Source of the DNA: UBA4716 sp002438865
GTDB taxonomy: Bacteria > Bacillota > Clostridia > UBA1381
Length of the DNA: 16,878 nt
NCBI GenBank assembly: GCA_937907325.1
Contig: CALERO010000161.1
Location: forward strand, 1 to 16,878
Reading direction: 5' to 3'
This document shows, one piece after another, positions 1 to 7,304 of the stretch. The notes beneath the pieces were generated by a model. The model was given only the letters and a program-made list of their open reading frames with translations, was not told the DNA's origin and ran no database searches. The position numbers and the translations under genes were made by a program. Each line of letters starts with the position of its first letter. The first letter of the stretch is position 1.

Positions 1-14
1 GCGACAGCTTATTT

Positions 15-43
15 ATATTAACAGATATTTTCCCCTTTGTCAA
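15..43 (-). promoter_or_regulatory. Sigma-A type promoter firing off the left edge
   Basis: On the minus strand a TTGACA -35 box (38-43) is followed by a 17-base spacer and a TAATAT -10 box (15-20), with a TG one base upstream of the -10 (extended -10). The -35 is a perfect match and the -10 matches 4 of 6. It points toward lower coordinates, so it should drive a gene beyond position 1. I infer that the clc gene does not simply continue into that gene as one operon. Confidence 0.6.
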
Positions 44-126
44 CACTTTTTTGCAAACTTTTTTAATTATTTTTTTAGTGTACATATATTGTATTTTTCG
101 GGAAAATTTCTTCTATATATAGTATG

Positions 127-1386
127 CTATTTTGCATTGATATTAATGTACTCGGCGCAGAGTTTTGAATATATCATTTTCTGACCCGAATACAGACTGT
201 AATATCCCGACAGCATATAGCTTACAAAAATCGCCGCCGCATACAATAAAATTCCCTGTGCGCCGAAAAGCTCTATCGCAAGAACGAGCGAAGCCATCGG
301 GCTGTTTACCACGCCGACAAACAGTGCCGCAATGCCGATTGCCGCCGAAAACTGCGGCGGAAGTCCGAAAAGCGGACCTATGACACAGCCGAAAGTTGCG
401 CCTATAAAGAACGTGGGGATAATCTCGCCGCCTTTAAATCCGCACCCTATGGTTACAGCAGTAAAAATAATTTTAAGCACAAACGCAAAATTATTTGCCT
501 CGCCGCCGATTGCACGTTCTATAATATCCATACCTGCGCCGTTATAGTCACGTGTTCCCACCGCATACGTAAGCGCAATAACCGCCGCACCGCCTATGGC
601 GGCTCTTAAATAATCGTTTTTGATAAGCTTATGAGCACATATGCCCGTATACTTCATTACCGAGCAGAAAACAATGCTCAAAAGCGCACAAAGCACACCC
701 AAAGCCATTACGCCGACAACCGTTTTGAAATTTGTATCGGGAACTAATGCAACCGCAAAGCGCACGGGGTGATTTCCGTAAAGGGACGATATGAAAAACG
801 CCGTATACGACGCCACAAGGCACGGCACGAGCGCAGAATAATATATTACGCCCACGCTTATGACCTCCATTGCGAAGAAAACCGCCGTTACGGGCGTGCC
901 GAACAGCGCAGAAAACACGGCGCTCATTCCGCACATAACAACTATCGGCATATTTTTGCTGTCGAGCCGAAACAATCTGCCCGAAGCAAAACCTATACTG
1001 CCGCCGAGCTGCAATGCGGCGCCCTCTCTGCCGGCAGAACCGCCGCACAGATGCGTAAGTGCAGTCGAAACGAATATCAAAGGCGCCATAACGAGCGGAA
1101 TTTTATCCTCCGAGCGCACCGTGGAAATTATACAGTTCGTTCCGGGGTCATGTTTCAAATTTGTTTTCCTGTATAAAAACGTTATCACAACGCCTGCAAG
1201 CGGAAGAAAGAACAGCAGATACCCATGCTCCGTCCGCATTGCTGACGCCCAGTCGACCGTTTTATGAAACGCTCCGCCGACTATTCCGCCGACAATGCCC
1301 GTCACGCCCGCAACAACGGCAAACCTTACAAACACCTTTGCGTAATTTCCTGCCGAAAGCAGTTTCTTCTTAATTATATCCCACAT
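127..1386 (-). CDS. CLC-family anion transporter, CLC-F (fluoride/proton antiporter)-like
   Basis: A 419-residue polytopic membrane protein of the CLC chloride channel/antiporter family. Visible motifs are GGSAGREGA (residues 115-123, with gating glutamate E121), FAMEV with E174 where the internal proton glutamate would be, GGEIIPTFF (319-327), and a Tyr-rich C-terminal stretch near 395-399. No CBS domains follow. The first filter motif, usually GSGIP, reads GTNCI (82-86), and GREGP reads GREGA. From memory, the fluoride-exporting CLC-F branch has GNNLI-like and GREGT-like motifs and a GGE..P loop, so I infer CLC-F, not a chloride channel. No fluoride riboswitch is visible upstream. I chose the ATG at 1386, not the in-frame ATG at 1416, because GGGGTGG lies six bases before it. 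It follows gpmI after a hairpin, and no promoter of its own is evident. Confidence 0.85.
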   Translation of the reverse strand: MWDIIKKKLLSAGNYAKVFVRFAVVAGVTGIVGGIVGGAFHKTVDWASAMRTEHGYLLFFLPLAGVVITFLYRKTNLKHDPGTNCIISTVRSEDKIPLVMAPLIFVSTALTHLCGGSAGREGAALQLGGSIGFASGRLFRLDSKNMPIVVMCGMSAVFSALFGTPVTAVFFAMEVISVGVIYYSALVPCLVASYTAFFISSLYGNHPVRFAVALVPDTNFKTVVGVMALGVLCALLSIVFCSVMKYTGICAHKLIKNDYLRAAIGGAAVIALTYAVGTRDYNGAGMDIIERAIGGEANNFAFVLKIIFTAVTIGCGFKGGEIIPTFFIGATFGCVIGPLFGLPPQFSAAIGIAALFVGVVNSPMASLVLAIELFGAQGILLYAAAIFVSYMLSGYYSLYSGQKMIYSKLCAEYININAK

Positions 1387-1400
1387 ATTTTCCACCCCAA

Positions 1401-1440
1401 AAATTAACTGCAGCAAAGCGCCGTGCGTTTTGCTGCAGCT
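1401..1440 (-). terminator. Intrinsic terminator/attenuator between gpmI and clc
   Basis: A perfect 10-bp inverted repeat (arms 1409-1418 and 1429-1438, CTGCAGCAAA-type) encloses a 10-base loop. On the minus strand it is followed by TTAATTTTT. It starts eight bases past the gpmI stop codon, so it should end the pgk-tpiA-gpmI transcript. The T-tract is broken and runs straight into the clc Shine-Dalgarno, so partial readthrough into clc is plausible. Confidence 0.7.
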
Positions 1441-1445
1441 ACAAT

Positions 1446-2963
1446 TTATTTTACTATAAGACTTTCGCCCGTCATTTCCTCCGGCTTGGGAAGATTCATC
1501 ATCTCAAGCATTGTCGGACACAAATCGCAGAGTCTGCCCGGCTTAAGCTTTACATCGCCCTGACCGATAACTATCATCGGAACGGGGTTTGTGGTATGTG
1601 CCGTGAACACCGATTTTGTTTCGGGGTCAAACATACAGTCCGCATTGCCGTGATCGGCGGTGATTATTGCTTTGCCGCCCTTTGCAAGTATTGTATCGAC
1701 AAGCTTGCCGACGCACTCGTCAACTGCCTCAACGGCTTTTACAGCCGCATCGAATACGCCCGTATGACCGACCATATCGCAGTTTGCATAGTTTAAGATT
1801 ATAACGTCGAACTTATCCTCGTTTATAGCTTCGCACGCAGCGTCGCACACTTCGTATGCGCTCATTTCCGGCTTTAAATCAAACGTTTTGACATCGGGGG
1901 ATTTTATAAGTATTCTCTCCTCGCCGTCAAACTGCTTTTCCTCGCCGCCGTTAAAGAAGAACGTTACGTGAGCGTATTTCTGCGTTTCCGCAATTCTGAG
2001 CTGAGTCATACCCTGCTCCGAAACGTACTCGCCGAACGTCATTTTGAGCTGTTCGGGCGGATATGCAACGGTTACATTCGGCATTTCCGCATCATACTGC
2101 GCCATACACACATAGTTTACGGGGAAATACTTACGCTCAAATCCCTTGAAATCGGGGTCTGCAAACGCACGTGTAATCTGTCTTGCACGGTCGGGGCGGA
2201 AGTTTATCATTATAACGCTGTCGCCCTCTTTTATTGTTCCTTCCTTATCTATAACGGTCGGAACGATAAATTCGTCCGTTACGCCGTTTGCGTATGAATT
2301 TTCAATCGCCTCGACAGGGTCTTTCTCGGAAATGCCCTCGCCCTTAACCATTGCGTTATAGGCTTTTTCCACTCTGTCCCATGCGTTGTCACGATCCATT
2401 GCGTAGAAACGTCCGCACAGCGTGGCAACCTTGCCGACGCCTATTTCGTGCATTTTTTCCACAAGTTCTTTCATATACTCAACGCCCGATGTGGGGGGCA
2501 CGTCACGTCCGTCATGGAAAGAATGTACGTACACCTTTTCAAGACCGTTTCTCTTTGCCATTTCGAGCAATCCGTAAAGATGCTCGTTATGCGAATGAAC
2601 GCCGCCATCCGACAAAAGTCCTATAAAATGCAGTGCCTTGCCGTTTTCCTTTGCTTTGAGCATTGCGTCCTTTAAGGCTTTGTTTTCAAAAATCTTTCCG
2701 TCCTCAATATCCTTTGATATTTTAACGAGCATCTGATAAACAACTCTGCCGGCGCCTATATTGGTATGACCGACCTCGCTGTTTCCCATCTGTCCGTCGG
2801 GAAGTCCCACCGCAAGTCCGCTCGCCCGGAGCTGTGTATTGGGGTACTGTGCGAAATATTTGTCCAAGTTAGGCTTTTTCGCCGCCGCTATGGCGTTTCC
2901 CTCGGTCGTTTTATTAAGACCGTAGCCGTCCATTATAATAAGGGCAATTGGTTTTTTTGCCAT
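1446..2963 (-). CDS. gpmI: 2,3-bisphosphoglycerate-independent phosphoglycerate mutase
   Basis: This cytosolic enzyme interconverts 3- and 2-phosphoglycerate using two metal ions (usually Mn) and a phosphoserine intermediate. The 505 residues match the usual ~510. Visible landmarks are D12 in MDGYG, the phospho-acceptor S62 in GNSEVGHTN, H123 in GGVHSHNEH, HDGRD (150-154), FRPDRARQ (255-262), NCDMVGHTG with D396 and H400, DHGN (437-440), and H456 in TAHTTNP. All catalytic and metal ligands appear present. The ATG at 2963 has AAAGGA upstream at a slightly long spacing. It is the last gene of pgk-tpiA-gpmI, 22 bases after the tpiA stop, and is followed by a terminator hairpin. The family assignment is secure. 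Confidence 0.97.
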   Translation of the reverse strand: MAKKPIALIIMDGYGLNKTTEGNAIAAAKKPNLDKYFAQYPNTQLRASGLAVGLPDGQMGNSEVGHTNIGAGRVVYQMLVKISKDIEDGKIFENKALKDAMLKAKENGKALHFIGLLSDGGVHSHNEHLYGLLEMAKRNGLEKVYVHSFHDGRDVPPTSGVEYMKELVEKMHEIGVGKVATLCGRFYAMDRDNAWDRVEKAYNAMVKGEGISEKDPVEAIENSYANGVTDEFIVPTVIDKEGTIKEGDSVIMINFRPDRARQITRAFADPDFKGFERKYFPVNYVCMAQYDAEMPNVTVAYPPEQLKMTFGEYVSEQGMTQLRIAETQKYAHVTFFFNGGEEKQFDGEERILIKSPDVKTFDLKPEMSAYEVCDAACEAINEDKFDVIILNYANCDMVGHTGVFDAAVKAVEAVDECVGKLVDTILAKGGKAIITADHGNADCMFDPETKSVFTAHTTNPVPMIVIGQGDVKLKPGRLCDLCPTMLEMMNLPKPEEMTGESLIVK

Positions 2964-2985
2964 TGTAATTAGTCCTTTCTGTGCC

Positions 2986-3738
2986 TTATTCAGCCGCTTT
3001 TGTGATTGTTGCGAAATCCGGTGCTTTCAGCGATGCGCCGCCGATAAGTCCGCCGTCGATGTTCGGCTTTGCAAGAAGTCCGGCGCAGTTTCCGGCATTC
3101 ATACTTCCGCCGTACTGGATTGTGATAGCTGCGGCTGTCTTTTCGTCATAAAGTCCTGCGAGGATTTTTCTTATTCCGCCGCATACTTCCTCCGCCTGAT
3201 CGTCCGATGCGGTTTTGCCCGTTCCGATTGCCCAGATAGGCTCATATGCAACAACAACCTTTGCGGCATCTTCTGCCGAAATGCCCGCAAACGCTTTCTT
3301 TATCTGAATGGCAATCCAGTCAAGTGTTATGCCCGCTTCTCTCTGTTCAAGGCTTTCACCGCAGCAAATGATAGGAATTATGCCCTTTGAAAGCGCTTTC
3401 TTTGCCTTTAAATTAACTGTTTCGTCTGTTTCATTGTTATATTCGCGTCTTTCGCTGTGACCGATTATAACGTACTGAACGCCTAAATCCGCAAGCATAT
3501 CTGCGCTTACTTCGCCCGTGAATGCGCCCTTGTCCTCAAAGTGAAGATTTTCGGCACCGATTTTTACGTGAGTACCCTTTGCCGCTTCAACAGCCGGAGC
3601 AAGGCACACGTAAGGAGTACAGCAAACAACCTCGCACGATGCGTCCTTTGTAGCCTCAACGACTTCTTTTACAAAATCATATGTTTCCGACGGAAGCTTA
3701 TTCATCTTCCAGTTTCCCGCAATAATATATTTTCCCAT
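2986..3738 (-). CDS. tpiA: Triosephosphate isomerase
   Basis: A 250-residue TIM-barrel enzyme interconverting dihydroxyacetone phosphate and glyceraldehyde 3-phosphate. Substrate-binding N9 and K11 sit in the N-terminal GNWKMNK. The catalytic histidine is H94 in IIGHSERR and the catalytic base is E166 in AYEPIWAIGTGK, followed by the flexible loop 6. The phosphate-binding GGSMNAGN (210-217) and DGGLIGGASL (228-237) are intact. The open frame extends 34 codons upstream to an ATG at 3840, but that stretch overlaps the pgk 3' end and has no family similarity. The ATG at 3738 has GGAGGAAC six bases upstream and gives the normal length. It lies 37 bases after pgk and 22 before gpmI, so all three are probably co-transcribed. 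Confidence 0.98.
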   Translation of the reverse strand: MGKYIIAGNWKMNKLPSETYDFVKEVVEATKDASCEVVCCTPYVCLAPAVEAAKGTHVKIGAENLHFEDKGAFTGEVSADMLADLGVQYVIIGHSERREYNNETDETVNLKAKKALSKGIIPIICCGESLEQREAGITLDWIAIQIKKAFAGISAEDAAKVVVAYEPIWAIGTGKTASDDQAEEVCGGIRKILAGLYDEKTAAAITIQYGGSMNAGNCAGLLAKPNIDGGLIGGASLKAPDFATITKAAE

Positions 3739-3775
3739 TTTAATGTTCCTCCGATTTTTATTTTTTCGCCGTTTA

Positions 3776-4960
3776 TTACTTATCTGTAAGAGCCGCAATA
3801 CCCGGAAGTTCCTTGCCTTCGAGGAATTCCATTGACGCACCGCCGCCTGTTGAGATATGGCTCATCTTGCTGCCGAGTCCTGCCTTGTTTACTGCCGCTA
3901 CGCTGTCGCCGCCGCCGATGATTGTTGTAGCGTCGAGGTCTGCAAGCACCTGTGCGATTGCATTTGTGCCTTTTGCAAAGTTAGGCATTTCAAATACGCC
4001 CATAGGTCCGTTCCATACAACCGTTTTTGCGTCCTTTAATACGTCTGTGAACAATGCAACGGATTTCGGTCCGATGTCAAGTCCCATCCAGCCGTCTTCA
4101 ATTCCGTTTTCGGCAATCTTTGATTCGGAATCATTTGAAAATTCCTTTGCAACAACGGTATCTACCGGAAGAACAAGCTTGTCGCCCGCTTCGTCAAGCA
4201 TTTTCTTTGCATAGTCGATAAAATCCGGCTCGAGAAGCGATGTTCCCGTACCTTTACCCTGTGCCGCCATAAACGTATACGCCATACCGCCGCCTATGAT
4301 AAGCTTGTCCACCTTCTTAAGAAGGTTTTCTATAACCGATATTTTTGACGATACCTTTGAACCGCCGAGAATTGCAACGAGCGGTCTTACGGGGTTGTTT
4401 ACTGCATTGCCGAGGAACTTTATTTCCTTTTCGATAAGGTAGCCTGCTGCTGCCGGCTTAAGATACTGAGTTACGCCGACATTTGAGCAGTGCGCTCTGT
4501 GAGCCGTACCGAAAGCGTCGTTTACGAATACGTCGGCAAGCGAAGCAAGCTCTTTTGAGAACTCGTCCACGTTCTTTGTTTCTTCCGCTCTGTAACGTGT
4601 GTTTTCGAGAAGAACAACGTCTCCGTCGTTCATTGCGGCAACAGCTGCTTTTGCGTGTTCGCCGACTACGTTGTCGTCAGCCGCAAAGATTACCTCCTTG
4701 CCGAGCTTTTCCGACAGTCTTTTTGCAACCGGTGCAAGCGAAAGCTCCGGCTTAGGCTCGCCCTTGGGCTTACCCATATGTGAGCAAAGGATAACCTTTG
4801 CGCCGTTATCTATAAGGTACTGAATTGTAGGAAGCGCACCCACGATACGGTTTTCATCGGTAATGTTTCCGTTTTCATCGAGGGGAACGTTGAAGTCACA
4901 TCTTACGAGGACTCTTTTGCCTTTTACTTCAATGTCTTCTACTGTTAATTTGTTGTACAT
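3776..4960 (-). CDS. pgk: Phosphoglycerate kinase
   Basis: This cytosolic enzyme transfers phosphate from 1,3-bisphosphoglycerate to ADP, making ATP and 3-phosphoglycerate. The 394 residues match the usual ~395. Visible are RCDFNVPL (20-27), R38, SHMGKPKG (60-67), LENTRYR (118-124), NDAFGTAHRAHCS (147-159), GGSKVSSK (199-206), WNGPMGVFE (316-324) and nucleotide-binding GGGDSVAAV (349-357), followed by the hinge GGGASMEFLEG. The ATG at 4960 follows AAAGGAGA with nine bases between. It is the first gene of pgk-tpiA-gpmI and has a strong promoter at 5022-5050. The glyceraldehyde-3-phosphate dehydrogenase gene that often precedes pgk is absent here; spmB lies upstream instead. Confidence 0.98.
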   Translation of the reverse strand: MYNKLTVEDIEVKGKRVLVRCDFNVPLDENGNITDENRIVGALPTIQYLIDNGAKVILCSHMGKPKGEPKPELSLAPVAKRLSEKLGKEVIFAADDNVVGEHAKAAVAAMNDGDVVLLENTRYRAEETKNVDEFSKELASLADVFVNDAFGTAHRAHCSNVGVTQYLKPAAAGYLIEKEIKFLGNAVNNPVRPLVAILGGSKVSSKISVIENLLKKVDKLIIGGGMAYTFMAAQGKGTGTSLLEPDFIDYAKKMLDEAGDKLVLPVDTVVAKEFSNDSESKIAENGIEDGWMGLDIGPKSVALFTDVLKDAKTVVWNGPMGVFEMPNFAKGTNAIAQVLADLDATTIIGGGDSVAAVNKAGLGSKMSHISTGGGASMEFLEGKELPGIAALTDK

Positions 4961-4990
4961 AGTAAAAATTCTCCTTTACTTTTCTTATTA

Positions 4991-5004
4991 ACCGCAGCGG
5001 CGGT
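4991..5004 (-). other. Small hairpin in pgk 5' leader
   Basis: A 5-bp GC-rich inverted repeat (ACCGC at 4991-4995, GCGGT at 5000-5004, four-base loop) lies in the predicted ~55-nt leader between the pgk promoter and its ribosome binding site. No T-tract follows, so it is not a terminator. It may be a 5' stabilising stem or chance. Confidence 0.35.
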
Positions 5005-5021
5005 CATTTTTACCTTATTCT

Positions 5022-5050
5022 ATTGTATATTAATTTCATATTTTTTTCAA
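5022..5050 (-). promoter_or_regulatory. Sigma-A type promoter of pgk-tpiA-gpmI
   Basis: On the minus strand the -35 box is TTGAAA (5045-5050), the spacer is exactly 17 bases, and the -10 box is TACAAT (5022-5027). Each box matches 5 of 6 consensus bases. The predicted start is near 5015, giving a ~55-nt leader before pgk. The promoter begins only 19 bases past the spmB stop codon, with no terminator between. Confidence 0.8.
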
Positions 5051-5069
5051 GTAATTATCTGAAATTTTG

Positions 5070-5579
5070 TTAAAAACTTCTCAAATTTATTATCCAAACG
5101 CCCGCTAATATACCTATTATATCACTTATTACCGCGCAGGGAATAACTCTACGGGTATATTTTACCTTTGTGCCGGCAAAATATACGCACAGACAGTAAA
5201 AGGTTGTTTCGGTCGAACCCATTATTACGGAGGCGATCATTCCCTGTTTTGAGTCTGCGCCGAACGTATTTAAAATATCGGCAAGGATACCCAGAGAGCC
5301 GCTCCCCGAAACGGGACGGATAAGCGCAAGCGGCATTACCTCGGGCGGAATGTGCAGAAAATCGGTCACGGGAGATACAAAGCGGATTATCATATCAATC
5401 GCTCCCGATACACGGAGCATTTGTGCGGCGGTTATGACGGCAAGGAGCGACGGAAGTATTTTTACGACCGTATGAAGTCCGTCCGCCGCACCCTCGGTAA
5501 AGGCAGCGTAGGCGTCCGTCCGTGTTTTCAGTGCAAAAATTATTACGGCGGCGATAACCGCCGGGATAACGTACTGCAT
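5070..5579 (-). CDS. spmB: Spore maturation protein B (nucleoside-recognition/Gate domain)
   Basis: A 169-residue polytopic membrane protein, close to the ~178 residues of Bacillus SpmB. Hydrophobic segments lie near residues 3-17, 36-53, 82-104, 114-134 and 145-165. Family-type motifs are PLALIRPVSGSGSLG (83-97) and MGSTETTFY (120-128). In Bacillus, SpmA and SpmB are needed for full dehydration of the spore core; the transported molecule is not established. The ATG at 5579 is three bases after the spmA stop, and its GGAGGAAA ribosome site lies inside the last spmA codons, so translation is probably coupled. The gene ends just before the pgk promoter. Confidence 0.92.
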   Translation of the reverse strand: MQYVIPAVIAAVIIFALKTRTDAYAAFTEGAADGLHTVVKILPSLLAVITAAQMLRVSGAIDMIIRFVSPVTDFLHIPPEVMPLALIRPVSGSGSLGILADILNTFGADSKQGMIASVIMGSTETTFYCLCVYFAGTKVKYTRRVIPCAVISDIIGILAGVWIINLRSF

Positions 5580-5582
5580 AAA

Positions 5583-6155
5583 TTATTTCCTCCATACTCT
5601 GCACACAAGCTTTGTTACGATAATTGCGGACGCCACCGATATTGCGGACGCAATCCACACGGGCGCAACTATGCCGAACGGGTCGGCACTGCCGCAGGCG
5701 GTGCGCATGGCTATCACCGTTGACGGCACAAGCTGAAAGGACGTTGTATTTAAAACCACAAACATACACATTGCGTCCGAGGCATAGAGGGGCGTTTTGT
5801 TTTCACGGTCAAGCTCGCCCATTGCGTTAATGCCCATGGGTGTGGCGGCGTTTCCCATTCCGAGTATGTTTGCGGTAATATTCATTGTTATGTATTCCCT
5901 CGCTTTTTTGCCCGTATGCGGAAACAGCCGCTTTATGAGCGGTGAAAGAAGGCGGCGGAATTTTTCGGATATACCCGATTTTTCCGCCGCTTTTAAAATT
6001 CCCGACCAAAAGCACAGCGCACCCGCTATCGAAAGCGCCGTTTGCAAAGCCATTGCCGCACCGTCAAATGCGGCGGCGGCAGTTTCCTCCACACAGCCGT
6101 TTATCACGGCGGCGGCAAAGGAAACGAGTATCATTCCGCACCAGATATAATTCAT
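5583..6155 (-). CDS. spmA: Spore maturation protein A (nucleoside-recognition/Gate domain)
   Basis: A 190-residue membrane protein, the same size as Bacillus SpmA (~196). It carries the family motif NITANILGMGNAATPMGI (92-109) and NTTSFQLVPSTVIAMR (136-151), with hydrophobic segments near 3-20, 33-52, 128-150 and 161-184. It acts with SpmB in spore core dehydration, probably in a membrane of the developing spore. The ATG at 6155 has GAGGGG nine bases upstream. It is first in the spmA-spmB pair and diverges from holB across 98 bases. A sequence resembling a sigma-E promoter lies 40 bases upstream, which would fit mother-cell expression as known for the Bacillus dacB-spmAB operon. No dacB is seen beside it here. 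Confidence 0.93.
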   Translation of the reverse strand: MNYIWCGMILVSFAAAVINGCVEETAAAAFDGAAMALQTALSIAGALCFWSGILKAAEKSGISEKFRRLLSPLIKRLFPHTGKKAREYITMNITANILGMGNAATPMGINAMGELDRENKTPLYASDAMCMFVVLNTTSFQLVPSTVIAMRTACGSADPFGIVAPVWIASAISVASAIIVTKLVCRVWRK

Positions 6156-6190
6156 ACCGCACCGCCCCTCAAAAAATTTGTTTATTTCCC

Positions 6191-6219
6191 TTTAAATTTA
6201 TGAAACGGTATGATATAAT
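6191..6219 (+). promoter_or_regulatory. Promoter of holB (extended -10)
   Basis: TATAAT (6214-6219) is preceded by TGA, giving a perfect extended -10. TTTAAA (6191-6196) sits at a 17-base spacing as a weak -35. The predicted start is ~6226 and the leader to the holB ATG at 6254 is short. Confidence 0.7.
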
Positions 6220-6223
6220 ATAA
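6195..6223 (-). promoter_or_regulatory. Possible sigma-E promoter of spmA-spmB
   Basis: On the minus strand TTATATT (6217-6223) is followed by 14 bases and CATAAATT (6195-6202). This resembles the Bacillus sigma-E pattern (about KMATATT, 14 bases, CATACAMT), with six of eight -10 bases matching. It gives a ~33-nt leader to spmA. No convincing sigma-A promoter points this way. The region is AT-rich, so chance similarity is possible. Confidence 0.4.
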
Positions 6224-6253
6224 CCGCAAGAAAACCGAAAAGGGAGATGCAAA

Positions 6254-7246
6254 ATGTACGGATACCGTATTTTTCACGAAAAAATAATGAACAGGCTCAT
6301 AGATAACGTGCGCAATAAAACACATTCGCACGCATATATTTTCGAGGGCAAGGATATGCCGGACATAAGAAACAGTGCAGAGCTGTTTGCCGCCGCACTG
6401 ACGTGCCTTAACACACGCTCCGCACCGTGCGGAACGTGCCGTTCGTGCATAGAATCGACAGCCGGAACAAATCCCGATATTATACACGTATGCCGTGAGA
6501 TTGAGGACGGAAAGCAGAAGAAAACTCTCGGCATAGAGCCTGTGCGAAACGCCGTGCATGACGCACAGATACGCCCGTTCAACGCACCGTTCAAGGTGTA
6601 TATAATCGAGGACGGGCATTTAATGACGGAGGAGGCGCAGAACGCATTTTTGAAAACGCTCGAGGAACCGCCCGAATACGCCGTATTTATAATACTTACG
6701 CCGAGCGCCGAGCCGCTTTTGCAGACGGTGCTTTCAAGAGCGGTACTGATACATTTTCCGCCCGTTGCCGACAGCGTTACGGAAAAATATATACGTGAAA
6801 AATATCCCGATGAGGAATACCGCATAAATTTTCTCGTCAATTACTGCGGCGGTGTGCCGACCGATGCGGACAAGATTATCGAAAACGAAAACTTTGAGCC
6901 TTTGCGAAAAAAAACGCTTGAGCTTTTGCCGCTGCTTTTTTCAAAGAACACGGCGGACGCATTTTCGATACAGGAATTTTTTAAGGAAAATGCAGACGAT
7001 ACCGATATGATTTTGGATTTTTTCATATCGTATCTGCGTGATATTGTGATTATTTTATGCGGCTCATCGGAGCGGATAATAAACACCGACAAGGCGGATT
7101 TTCTTCGGAGAGTATCTTCGGGAGTTCCGGCGCATTTTTGCGTAAAAGCGGTAAATGAAGCCATAAAAACCAAAGATATGCTCAATAGATCGGTAAAACA
7201 GAGCGCCGCAATTATGCATTTTGCACTTTCTTTAAAAAAGTGTTGA
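6254..7246 (+). CDS. holB: DNA polymerase III delta prime subunit (clamp loader)
   Basis: A 330-residue AAA+ clamp-loader protein that helps open and load the beta clamp. The N-terminus (HAYIFEG, 26-32) aligns with the usual 'HAYLF.GP.G' start, but the Walker A loop reads EGKDMPDIRNS and lacks GxxGxGK, as expected for a non-ATP-binding delta prime. A zinc module is intact: C51, C59, C62, C65. The Walker B-like IIEDGHLMT and NAFLKTLEEPP (130-140) are typical. The sensor motif, normally SRC, reads SRA (161-163). The ATG at 6254 follows AGGGAG. Its stop codon lies within the -35 box of the abrB-like promoter. In many Firmicutes holB is followed by yaaT/yabA; here an AbrB-type gene follows directly. 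DnaX (gamma/tau) is less likely because it would keep a full Walker A. Confidence 0.9.
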   Translation: MYGYRIFHEKIMNRLIDNVRNKTHSHAYIFEGKDMPDIRNSAELFAAALTCLNTRSAPCGTCRSCIESTAGTNPDIIHVCREIEDGKQKKTLGIEPVRNAVHDAQIRPFNAPFKVYIIEDGHLMTEEAQNAFLKTLEEPPEYAVFIILTPSAEPLLQTVLSRAVLIHFPPVADSVTEKYIREKYPDEEYRINFLVNYCGGVPTDADKIIENENFEPLRKKTLELLPLLFSKNTADAFSIQEFFKENADDTDMILDFFISYLRDIVIILCGSSERIINTDKADFLRRVSSGVPAHFCVKAVNEAIKTKDMLNRSVKQSAAIMHFALSLKKC

Positions 7247-7272
7247 CAAATATTATGAGGTAATGCTATAAT
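7243..7272 (+). promoter_or_regulatory. Near-consensus promoter of the abrB-like gene
   Basis: A perfect TTGACA (7243-7248), an 18-base spacer, and a perfect TATAAT (7267-7272) preceded by TGC (extended -10). The holB stop TGA (7244-7246) lies within the -35 box. The predicted start is ~7279, a ~25-nt leader before the ATG at 7305. This is the strongest promoter by eye in the window. Confidence 0.9.
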
Positions 7273-7304
7273 AAGCCTGTAGGTGTAGAAACGGAGGTAT
7301 AATT

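Noticed and set aside
1387..1446. Fluoride riboswitch upstream of the CLC gene
   Set aside because: The 59-base gap holds only a terminator-like hairpin and the ribosome site. I cannot see the conserved crcB-motif pseudoknot sequence.
3739..3840. N-terminal extension of TpiA from the ATG at 3840
   Set aside because: It overlaps the pgk 3' end, is Arg/Lys/Asn-rich without homology, and the canonical MGKYIIAGNWK start at 3738 has a strong ribosome site.
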